The translations under genes were made by a program, and so were the position numbers. DNA of 64,000 nucleotides. It comes from Leptospira selangorensis. GTDB taxonomy: Bacteria > Spirochaetota > Leptospiria > Leptospirales > Leptospiraceae. The DNA lies in the NCBI RefSeq assembly GCF_004769405.1, contig NZ_RQES01000012.1:186001-250000 (forward strand), given 5' to 3'. Positions 56,752 to 64,000 of this stretch are shown here, one piece after another. A model generated the notes under the pieces. That model did not search any database and was not told where the DNA came from. It saw only the letters and a program-made list of their open reading frames with translations. Numbering within the stretch: position 1 is the stretch's first letter; the number at the start of each line of letters is the position of its first letter.

Positions 56752-57306
56752 ATGAGCAAAAATCCTTCTTTAATCGAAAGACTTATACGCAATATTTTAG
56801 CCGGATTCCTTGACTTATTTAGAATAGGAAATGGTCCTTTATCAGGTTTTACTTTATTACGAAAATATTTTAGTCCCAAAGATCTGAGAGAGATCACATC
56901 TGCAGTTGCAAATTCTGAAAAAACCCATAGAGGTGAATTAAAAGTAGCAGTAGAAACAAAGATCCCAATTTTCCAAATATTCTCGAATAAAACTGCAAGA
57001 GACAGAGCTTTAGAAATGTTTTCTTTCTTAAAAGTTTGGGATACGGAAGAAAATACTGGAATATTGATCTATATTCTTCTTTCCGAAAAGAAAATTGTGA
57101 CCTTGGCTGATCGCGGGATCTACAAAAAGATAGGACAGGAAAAACTGAATCTGATCTCCACAAAAATAGGAGAAGGTTTCAAGTCCGGTGCCCCTAAGAA
57201 TGCGGTACTTATCGGGATTAAAGAGCTAACTGAAGAATTAAGTAAACATTTCCCGGCGAGAAAGGAAAATCCGAACGAGATATCAAACGAACCTTATATA
57301 AGTTAG
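56752..57306 (+). CDS. Second TPM-domain protein (184 aa)
   Basis: A TPM-type domain (about 30-175) includes LREITSAVANSEKTHRGELKVAVE and VWDTEENTGILIYILLSEKKIVTLADRG. There is no signal peptide, so this one faces the cytosol or is anchored by the short hydrophobic N-terminal segment. It is third in the lemA operon, starting 5 bp after the upstream stop. A TTG frame at 56740 is less likely. Confidence 0.88.
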   Translation: MSKNPSLIERLIRNILAGFLDLFRIGNGPLSGFTLLRKYFSPKDLREITSAVANSEKTHRGELKVAVETKIPIFQIFSNKTARDRALEMFSFLKVWDTEENTGILIYILLSEKKIVTLADRGIYKKIGQEKLNLISTKIGEGFKSGAPKNAVLIGIKELTEELSKHFPARKENPNEISNEPYIS

Positions 57307-57311
57307 AAATA

Positions 57312-57710
57312 TTAGAAACTTCTAATCTTATTCACCATGGAATAAAGACCGTTTCTACGGCTCATGGATAGATGTTTATCCAAGCCGATCTCTTTTAAGA
57401 ATTCCAAAGATGCAGACTTGATCTCCTCTTTTGTTCTTCCTGAAAAAACCCTTAGGAGTAATGCGATCATTCCTTTTGTGATCGCAGAATCGCTATCCGC
57501 TTGGATAAATAATTTGCCTTCTTTTTCTTCCGGAACGACCCAGACCCTGGACTGGCAACCTGGGACCAATCTATCTTCCGTTTTTAATTCCGGGGCCAAA
57601 ACAGGAAGCTCGTCCCCTATCTCGATCAGCATCTGGTATCTTTCTTCCCAGTCTGCAGCTTCCGAGAACTCGGCGATAATTTCTTTTTGAGCTTCTTCCA
57701 GAGTCGGCAT
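57312..57710 (-). CDS. sufE: SufE-family Fe-S cluster sulfur acceptor
   Basis: SufE accepts sulfur from SufS cysteine desulfurase via a conserved cysteine. C52 in [10 protein letters not shown] fits. The 132-residue length is typical and an AGGGAA ribosome site supports ATG 57710. No sufS or sufBCD genes are in view. Convergent with the TPM gene. Confidence 0.9.
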   Translation of the reverse strand: MPTLEEAQKEIIAEFSEAADWEERYQMLIEIGDELPVLAPELKTEDRLVPGCQSRVWVVPEEKEGKLFIQADSDSAITKGMIALLLRVFSGRTKEEIKSASLEFLKEIGLDKHLSMSRRNGLYSMVNKIRSF

Positions 57711-57828
57711 TTTTTCCCTCAGGCTAATTTCTTCTAGGCTAAAAACCATGGTTTCCCCGGAAACAAAATAATTTGGAATACTTGTGTTAAGTAAAACCCT
57801 ATGAAAGCTGGTTCTCGAGATACATACA

Positions 57829-59676
57829 GTGTTTAACTATATTGACGCAGTCATTTTTCTATCAACCTTAGGTTTGGTCTTAGGAGTTGGATTCTACGTA
57901 GGCCGAAAAGAAAACTCAGGAGAAGATTATTTCTTAGGAGGAAGATCCCTTCCTTGGTGGGGAGTTGCGGGTTCTCTTTTCGGAACAAACGTTTCAGCAA
58001 ACCATATCGTTGGGATGTTAGGAATAGGTTACTCGGTAGGTTTTGCACAAAGTAATTATATGTGGGGAGCTATTCCTGCTCTATTACTTCTTTCTTATAT
58101 ATTTCTTCCATTATATAGAAGGAAAAAAATTTTCACTCTCTCCCAATTTTTAGGAAATAGATACGGAGAATCTTCCAAACTACTCTATTCCGGAATACTT
58201 CTGGTATTGATCGCGATCCAATTGGCGGCAGGATTATATATCGGATCAAGATCACTTCTACCTTTCTGGAAAGACCTAGGCTGGGAGAATTTAGGCTACG
58301 CAGAAGGTGTACTGTTACTCGGAATTTTCTCTACCGCCTATACATGGTTTGGTGGATTAAAAGCGGTTGTTTATACGGACGTAATCCAATCCATTCTGAT
58401 ATTACTCGCCGGAGTTTTACTCGCCTATCTCACAATCCAACACCCTGCAGTAGGAGGCTGGGAAGGTTTATGGACCAAGGAAGCTATAGCCGTCGCCTCC
58501 GAAAAAAGAATGGATCTATTTTTACCAAGCGATCATTCCTCTCTTCCATGGACAGGAGCATTGACTGGATTATTTTTTCTGCATATATTCTATTGGGGGA
58601 CAAATCAATATGTTGTCCAAAGAACTTTAGGAGCCAAAAGTCTAAGAGAAGCCAGGGCCGGGATCTTAGGAGATGGTTTTTTAACTTTAATAATTCCGTT
58701 TTTTACAGTTCTTACTGGAGTTGCCGCCTATCATCTTTGGAATCAAACGAACTTAATCTCTGAAGTAGATCCTGACGAAGCATTTTCTAGATTAGTATCT
58801 TTAGTGGTTCCAAGCGGTTATGGCTTTGGAGGATTGATACTCGCTGGCTTATTAGGAGCTATTTTTTCTTCCGTGGATTCTATGTTAAACTCGGCATCCA
58901 CATTATTCACTGTGGATTTTTACACCAAAATAAAAGAGACCCCTTTAGGAAAAAAGTTCCTAGGAGAAAAATTAGAAGATGAAGAAGCCGTTCGCGTAGG
59001 AAGAATGTTTTTGCTCTTCTTCTCCTTCTTAACTATATTTTTAGCATTATTCACTTATACTCCAAATTCTAAAGGGAATTTTTTCTTAGAGATCTCAGGG
59101 CAAAGTGCTCATTTCACTTTAGGATTACTTTCCGTATTTCTGGTAGGAGTTTTCTGGAAAAGATCCAATTCAAAAGCGGCATGGGTCACAATACTGATCT
59201 GTCCGATCTTATCTATTTTTTTACCTTTTATTTATTCGATCCTCGCTTCCGGAATTCCTGAAATTCAATCCGCATTCGGAGAAAAATTAAATTTTCTGCA
59301 TAGAGTGTTTATCGTTTCTATTTTCGGGATATTGTCTCAGATCCTATTAAGCCTTATTTTTTCTAAGGATGAAAGTGAAAACAAATCAAGACCTGGGTTT
59401 TCTGTCGGAATTCCAACAAAGACTTTTTACTTAACATTCCTCTTTTTGTTTGTTTTCGGACTATTAGTATATTCCAGGATAGGATTGGGTATAAATGCTA
59501 AAACATGCGCTTGGACAAGCTTTGCATTTTCAGGATTATTCTTTTTTGGGATCTCTTTATATAAAACGAAACGTTTCCCTAAGAAGTATAGAGTTAGGGC
59601 ATTTTTTAGGAATGATATATGGGCCGCAGGACTTTTGATCTCTGCGACCCTTTGGTTATACTTTATATTTTCTTAA
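57829..59676 (+). CDS. Sodium:solute symporter (SSS family)
   Basis: About thirteen transmembrane helices are predicted. SSS-type landmarks include [21 protein letters not shown] near residue 40 and a [18 protein letters not shown] segment, the sugar-transporter-like signature. The substrate is unknown; close to SGLT-like or proline/solute members. The start is GTG. It is divergent from sufE across 118 bp. Confidence 0.92.
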   Translation: MFNYIDAVIFLSTLGLVLGVGFYVGRKENSGEDYFLGGRSLPWWGVAGSLFGTNVSANHIVGMLGIGYSVGFAQSNYMWGAIPALLLLSYIFLPLYRRKKIFTLSQFLGNRYGESSKLLYSGILLVLIAIQLAAGLYIGSRSLLPFWKDLGWENLGYAEGVLLLGIFSTAYTWFGGLKAVVYTDVIQSILILLAGVLLAYLTIQHPAVGGWEGLWTKEAIAVASEKRMDLFLPSDHSSLPWTGALTGLFFLHIFYWGTNQYVVQRTLGAKSLREARAGILGDGFLTLIIPFFTVLTGVAAYHLWNQTNLISEVDPDEAFSRLVSLVVPSGYGFGGLILAGLLGAIFSSVDSMLNSASTLFTVDFYTKIKETPLGKKFLGEKLEDEEAVRVGRMFLLFFSFLTIFLALFTYTPNSKGNFFLEISGQSAHFTLGLLSVFLVGVFWKRSNSKAAWVTILICPILSIFLPFIYSILASGIPEIQSAFGEKLNFLHRVFIVSIFGILSQILLSLIFSKDESENKSRPGFSVGIPTKTFYLTFLFLFVFGLLVYSRIGLGINAKTCAWTSFAFSGLFFFGISLYKTKRFPKKYRVRAFFRNDIWAAGLLISATLWLYFIFS

Positions 59677-59677
59677 T

Positions 59678-60571
59678 TTATTTGAACCATTTATTTCTGG
59701 CAAACTTCACCAGGAATAGAATTCCGACGGCAATCAATGCTAAAGGAATAATATAGATCAAAGAAAGTATCAGCTTCAGGCCAAGACTTGCCAGATCAAT
59801 AAACGCATCTCCAAAACTAGGAACTTCCACGACCTTCGGTTTTTTAGGACCGTACATATGGATGCTGATCTTTGCCCAATTGACTCTATCCATAATTTTC
59901 CATTTTTCGAACTCGGCAGAGTCGGCAGAATCTTCGGATTGTCCTAATAGTTCTTCAATTTCAGCTGCGTTTTTAGGAGTGGACCTGGCACCAAGATCCG
60001 TTCTTCTTGCGATCCTGATCTTCTCTCTTTTGGCATGGATCTGTTCTAATGTATAATTTTCAGTATGGTCTTCTACTTGGATATTTTCCGAAGTGAGAGT
60101 GCCGATCTTCTCCAATTCCATCAAAACCTGATATAGATCGGATGACTTTACATGAATGATTGCAGTCATACTTGGTTCGGTGTCCCCTCCCCAATTCTGA
60201 AGGCTTTCACTCTGTACGAATCCATACTTGCCCGAAAGTTCTAATAAGAATTTTCGAGCAGCGATAAAATCTTTGGTCTCGAAATTTAGATCTACCTTAT
60301 ATTCTAAAAGGCGACCTATCTTTAAGTTTCCGATTTTAGGAGTGGCAAAGGTTTTGATCTGATCCTCTGGAGCTTCTTCCCTTTCCCCCGCTTTGCCGGC
60401 CAATTTTTTCTCGGCCTCCTGCATCGGTTGTTCGTCCGCAGAAGAAGGCATTGGTGCCGCTGCAGACCTAGAGCGTCCGTCTGAAAGTTCTCCGGACTGT
60501 TTTTGGGAATTTTCGGCCTTACAGACGAAAAGAAAAGATACGATTAAGATTGAAGTTAGAAAGCGAAACAT
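59678..60571 (-). CDS. DUF4349-like lipoprotein
   Basis: A lipobox (LFVCK) near residue 16, a Ser/Ala/Glu/Lys-rich linker, then the DUF4349 pattern: LEYKVDLNFETKDFIAARKFLLEL, YGFVQSESLQNWG and, after a helical coil, a C-terminal membrane helix (about 265-290). It follows the symporter, convergent, and has AGGAG before ATG. Function unknown. Confidence 0.8.
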   Translation of the reverse strand: MFRFLTSILIVSFLFVCKAENSQKQSGELSDGRSRSAAAPMPSSADEQPMQEAEKKLAGKAGEREEAPEDQIKTFATPKIGNLKIGRLLEYKVDLNFETKDFIAARKFLLELSGKYGFVQSESLQNWGGDTEPSMTAIIHVKSSDLYQVLMELEKIGTLTSENIQVEDHTENYTLEQIHAKREKIRIARRTDLGARSTPKNAAEIEELLGQSEDSADSAEFEKWKIMDRVNWAKISIHMYGPKKPKVVEVPSFGDAFIDLASLGLKLILSLIYIIPLALIAVGILFLVKFARNKWFK

Positions 60572-60708
60572 TCATTTCTCCTAAAAATCCTATACGTCCC
60601 GCATCGAACCTCGGACATATTTAGGAAACTTTCTATTAGAAACAAATGGATCGCTTTTTATTCCTTCGGTTTTTATCGAATGTTCGGCTGAAATACTTTC
60701 CCTTTCAT

Positions 60709-62124
60709 TTATGGAACGGGGGCAAAGATCACGCCCAGTTTATCAATTTCGTCCCCACTTCTTCCATGAAATCCTACAATTCCCCAGCCATTCGGTGCCG
60801 TGTATGTAGTACAACTGGAGGTACTAGATCCTCCCGTAAGAAGTCTCCCAAGGTTCGTGTGGAATTGTGCATAAAAAATACGAGTTTGACCACTTTTTTG
60901 CCCACTACAAAGTTTTACTTGGTCTAAATACTCTGTCGTTCCCAAACTTAAAGTTTGCAAACTTCCTCCTGTTCCTCCGTGATTTAAAACTGCTCCATTC
61001 GTTAATTGTAAAGAAACCGCATCTACTCTTGATCCGGATCTTAAACTTAATTTCGATGCAGATGGAGAAGAAGGCAGAGAATTCACATCGTTAAACGCAG
61101 TTCCATGTGGCCCTCCGAATGCGTCGCTATACAATAAATTCTGCAGCAAAGAATAATTGAATGTAGAAGAGACGGCGTAATGGTCAGAAAGAGGAACTCC
61201 AGTCACAGGGTGAACGAATCTTGCATCTTCAATCAAATAAGAGCTAGGTGATAAGGAAATATAGGAATTACCACGATAGAATATTTTATCCACTACCTCG
61301 CAGCCTGCACTTGTCCTATGACCTTCGCAGTCCATCAAAGCATCCGCTCCTTGTGTAGGATAAGATCCTCCCCTGATCAATTGGATCCAAACATCGGTAA
61401 ATCCATGATTGATAAATTCCCTGATATTATCTCCGGATCTAGTGTATCTTGTATTCGTATCTCCCATCACGATCACTGCGTTTCCTGCAGAATTGGATTC
61501 TATAAAATTCAGAATTTGTAATACGTTCGACCTTCTCGCAGCAAGATCTGCGGTTTCCGTACTCGCGTTCGTATGCAAATTATACACGTCCAAAAACACT
61601 CCCGGCGCGACTTTATGCCTTGCTAAAGTAAATCCCTTAGGAGTTAAACAATCGGTTCCGTTGCATGCATCCCAATCCACTCTCTGGAAATCCGAGAACG
61701 GAAAATAGGAGAGAGTATTCAAACCGTCACCTATCCCCATTCCTCCGCTTGTGGCGGATCTATAAGGATGTACATCATTTGCGTACAGACTTGCGTGGTA
61801 ATTAAAATCCTCCTGGACTTGGATCAGATCGAATGGAGTCATCAAAGGCCCCATATAAGGAGTGTTCTCACTAGGATTCGAACTCGAAAAAGGTTCCAGC
61901 AATCCTGCCACGTTATAAGTGAGTAAAGAGAATGTTCCAGTCCCGTTTGCAGTATTAATGACTGCCAGGTCCGAATAATTTGTGTCAATTTTCGTTTGGT
62001 CCGGTTTCTGGATCAGTCCCAGTAAACTTTCCGTGTTTATGACCTTCTCCCCGTTACAATTGAGTAGGAATAATAAGATTCCTAACAAAAGGGGGGCTCC
62101 CTTTTTGCTTTGTTCGATTTTCAT
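60709..62124 (-). CDS. Endonuclease/exonuclease/phosphatase-fold lipoprotein fused to a jacalin-like lectin
   Basis: The lipobox LLNC at residue 23 anchors the protein. EEP catalytic residues are visible: N71 (TYNVAG), E105 (QVQEDF), H184 (NLHTN), D222/N224 (GDTNTR) and D314/H315 (LSDHY). Residues 336-471 fit a jacalin-like lectin: GGPHGTAFND, NGAVLNHGGTGG, EYLDQVKLC and WGIVGFHGRSGDEIDKLGV. It may be a secreted or surface nuclease, phosphodiesterase or sphingomyelinase-like enzyme steered by glycan binding. Substrate unknown. GGAGAA precedes the ATG. Confidence 0.9.
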   Translation of the reverse strand: MKIEQSKKGAPLLLGILLFLLNCNGEKVINTESLLGLIQKPDQTKIDTNYSDLAVINTANGTGTFSLLTYNVAGLLEPFSSSNPSENTPYMGPLMTPFDLIQVQEDFNYHASLYANDVHPYRSATSGGMGIGDGLNTLSYFPFSDFQRVDWDACNGTDCLTPKGFTLARHKVAPGVFLDVYNLHTNASTETADLAARRSNVLQILNFIESNSAGNAVIVMGDTNTRYTRSGDNIREFINHGFTDVWIQLIRGGSYPTQGADALMDCEGHRTSAGCEVVDKIFYRGNSYISLSPSSYLIEDARFVHPVTGVPLSDHYAVSSTFNYSLLQNLLYSDAFGGPHGTAFNDVNSLPSSPSASKLSLRSGSRVDAVSLQLTNGAVLNHGGTGGSLQTLSLGTTEYLDQVKLCSGQKSGQTRIFYAQFHTNLGRLLTGGSSTSSCTTYTAPNGWGIVGFHGRSGDEIDKLGVIFAPVP

Positions 62125-62215
62125 TTTGGATTCTCCGTTTTTGATATCGAACGAGCAGTATAAATATAAGTATTATATTCTAATTAGAAATTTCTTATAT
62201 GGTCATTTTTTTATA

Positions 62216-63121
62216 TTAGGGAACTCTTTTACCTGTTCCCGCTTCTAAAATTTGAAACCATTCCTCTCTTCCTAGTTGAACTTGAAATGATTTTGCAGCG
62301 GATCTAATACGATCCGGTTCATTCGTCCCTAAAACTGGGACTAACTGTGCGGGATGGAATAGATACCAAGAGAATAATACTGCATCGATAGTTGCGCTTT
62401 TCTTCTTTGCAATCTCTTCTAATGTTTTATATAAAACAATTTCTTGTTCTGTTTTAGGTTGGAAAACCCTGCCCCCGGCAGTTGGGGACCAGATCATCGG
62501 CTTAATCGACAATTCTTGGGCCTGATCGAATACTCCATTTGTCAAAGGATCCGGATAAAATGGATGGAACTCCACTTGGTTTGTAACCAAAGGAAAATCC
62601 AATCTGGATTGTAAAAGTGAAAATTGAGAAGGAGTAAAATTAGAAACTCCGAAATATAAAACTTTTCCGCTTTCTTTTAGAGATCTAAAGGTTTTCGCGA
62701 TCTCGTCCGCATCCATCAAGGGATCAGGCCTATGGATTAGAAGTAGATCTATTTTATCTACATTCAGTTTTTTTAATGAATTTTCCGCAGAACTTATCAG
62801 ATATTCTCCGGATGTATTATAATGTTTTACCGAAATTCCTGGACGATTTGGCCCAGGTAACTGGATCCCCGCCTTAGTAACTATCTTGATCTTATCTTTT
62901 AGCCCAGGCTTGGATTTTAATACTGCGCCGAATTTTTCTTCGTTCCCGTACTCACCGTATAGATCCGCATGATCGAAAGTATCTATCCCGGATTCGAGGC
63001 AAACTTCGATCTTTTCTAAAATTCGATCAACACCTGATCCTTTTGGATCCGTATGTAGTCTCCAACAACCGTAGACTAATCTGGAAAAATTTGGACCTTC
63101 TTTAGAAAGTGAAATTTTCAT
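62216..63121 (-). CDS. ydhF: Aldo/keto reductase, YdhF-like
   Basis: The catalytic tetrad is D50, Y55, K83 and H130 (DHADLYG, VTKAG, LLLIHRP). The opening [11 protein letters not shown] and the [13 protein letters not shown] segment closely match E. coli YdhF from memory. It is 301 residues. The ATG overlaps the next gene's stop (ATGA) and has GGAGAG. A physiological substrate is unknown. Confidence 0.92.
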   Translation of the reverse strand: MKISLSKEGPNFSRLVYGCWRLHTDPKGSGVDRILEKIEVCLESGIDTFDHADLYGEYGNEEKFGAVLKSKPGLKDKIKIVTKAGIQLPGPNRPGISVKHYNTSGEYLISSAENSLKKLNVDKIDLLLIHRPDPLMDADEIAKTFRSLKESGKVLYFGVSNFTPSQFSLLQSRLDFPLVTNQVEFHPFYPDPLTNGVFDQAQELSIKPMIWSPTAGGRVFQPKTEQEIVLYKTLEEIAKKKSATIDAVLFSWYLFHPAQLVPVLGTNEPDRIRSAAKSFQVQLGREEWFQILEAGTGKRVP

Positions 63122-64000
63122 TTTCTCTCTCCAGTTGTTAAAGGAGTCACAGGCTCTCTGTCCGGAATTCTGCCTTGGGCCTTCGGTAAAGAAACCGTTT
63201 GTATATGAGGCAGCACTTTTTCTGCAAATATTTTACATTCGTCCATCAAAGGATATCCTGAGAGTATAAATGCTCGGATCCCCATATTTATATACCTATT
63301 AATTTTTTCTAATACTTGTTCCGGAGTTCCTACAATTGCAGAACCACAACCCGATCTGGCAAGACCGATGCCTGACCAAATATTAGGTTCTATGAATAGA
63401 TCAGAACCTGCATTCTTCCTGAGTTCGTCTTGTCTTTTGACTCCGGCAGAATTAGAATCCAAGGCTCTATGTTTGAGTTCTTCCGCTTTTTGCAGATCCA
63501 ATTTGGATAATAATCTAGAAGCTGCATCTTTCGCCTCTTTTTCTGTATCTCTTACGATCACATGGATCCTTAAACCGAAATCAATTTTTCTTCCTGCAGA
63601 CTTTGCTCTCCCGCTTAGATCTTTCATTGTGTCCGCCAATCTTTCTTCGGTTTCCGGCCACATCAAAAAAACATCACAGTATTCCGCGCAGAGTTGTCTT
63701 GCATCTTCCGAAATTCCTCCGAAGTATAATAAGGGTCCCCCATTTGTTTGGTAAGATTTAGAAGGATCAGAACTCAATTTGATCTTATAAAATTCTCCTT
63801 GGAAATCGATCTCATCTTTAGTCCAGGATTGTTTTAATATTTCTATAACTTCTTTAGAGATCTTATATCTTTCTTTCGAATCTCGGATCGTACCGGGAAG
63901 ATCGGATGATATAATATTAATATTCAATCTTCCCTTTAACATATGATCCAATGTAGATATGGTCCTTGCAAGCATTGGAGGATGTATTTCTCCACAACGC
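63118..64000 (-). CDS. LLM-class flavin-dependent monooxygenase, partial (N-terminus off right edge)
   Basis: The frame continues beyond the ATG at 63975 to the window end ([14 protein letters not shown]). The core has [20 protein letters not shown] and the C-terminal [15 protein letters not shown] then [19 protein letters not shown]. These features are SsuD/alkanesulfonate-monooxygenase-like FMNH2-dependent oxygenases. It is the upstream partner of the aldo/keto reductase, coupled by ATGA. A sulfur-acquisition role is possible but the N-terminal part is missing. Confidence 0.88.
   Translation of the reverse strand, partial: RCGEIHPPMLARTISTLDHMLKGRLNINIISSDLPGTIRDSKERYKISKEVIEILKQSWTKDEIDFQGEFYKIKLSSDPSKSYQTNGGPLLYFGGISEDARQLCAEYCDVFLMWPETEERLADTMKDLSGRAKSAGRKIDFGLRIHVIVRDTEKEAKDAASRLLSKLDLQKAEELKHRALDSNSAGVKRQDELRKNAGSDLFIEPNIWSGIGLARSGCGSAIVGTPEQVLEKINRYINMGIRAFILSGYPLMDECKIFAEKVLPHIQTVSLPKAQGRIPDREPVTPLTTGERK

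Overview
The window looks like chromosomal DNA of a spirochaete, most likely Leptospira (family-level inference from gene content and style, not from a search). Pointers are the moderate-to-low GC, the flagellar gene at the left edge, the many short-lipobox lipoproteins, a B12-riboswitch-controlled TonB receptor paired with a propeller lipoprotein, a giant SpvB/RHS protein, a 7TM-sensor adenylate cyclase, and a scattered TGTAGGAG(C/T)TCCTACA palindrome. No CRISPR array, rRNA gene or insertion sequence was seen. About 90 percent of the window is coding.

Layout. 1-1.4 kb: partial fliK-like gene and a small Cys/His protein, both minus. 1.6-2.5 kb: two tandem Cys-rich exported proteins. 2.5-9.5 kb: a minus cluster reading Zn-ribbon protein, helical repeat protein, rsmD, alkaline-phosphatase-superfamily membrane enzyme, carB. 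9.6-10.9 kb: TPR-like membrane protein and lipoprotein. 11.0-11.6 kb: Phd/VapC toxin-antitoxin pair. 11.9-13.9 kb: adenylate cyclase. 13.9-17.0 kb: htrA, ruvB and a TonB-like protein (minus). 17.1-19.6 kb: tmk, a small exported protein and an Omp85-type barrel. 19.76-20.7 kb: tRNA-Arg(CCG), a highly structured stretch ending in a near-copy of the tRNA 3' end, then a VapBC pair. 20.9-24.4 kb: NmrA-like reductase with an AraC regulator, and an ABC-F protein with a structured leader. 24.4-28.2 kb: DUF3556-like membrane protein, FAD oxidoreductase, TetR regulator.

28.2-40.5 kb is the most accessory-looking part. A 2389-residue SpvB/FG-GAP/RHS protein with an unusual Ala/Val/Gly-rich hydrophobic C-terminus is followed by two paralogous lipoproteins, and a third lipoprotein lies further on. 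A 359-bp intergenic region with repeated ATATCC...GGATAT palindromes separates it from a divergent operon encoding a barrel-like protein, a kelch lipoprotein and a TPR membrane protein.

40.5-45.7 kb: ankyrin protein, propeller lipoprotein, BtuB-like receptor with a cobalamin riboswitch, and an exported protein flanked by palindromic repeats. 45.9-51.3 kb: CapA-like lipoprotein, a methyltransferase, a lipoprotein family including a tandem duplication that carried along a fossil of the methyltransferase 3' end, and two further envelope proteins. 51.4-57.7 kb: a small metzincin-type lipoprotein, DMT transporter, PAS/GAF/SpoIIE phosphatase, a 45-residue small protein, LemA with two TPM proteins, and SufE. 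57.8-64 kb: sodium:solute symporter, DUF4349-like lipoprotein, a nuclease-fold/jacalin-lectin fusion lipoprotein, a YdhF-like aldo/keto reductase and a partial flavin monooxygenase at the right edge.

The best candidates for something new are the RHS locus with its operators and companion lipoproteins, the ABC-F leader, the tRNA-linked structured scar, and the nuclease-lectin and metzincin lipoproteins.
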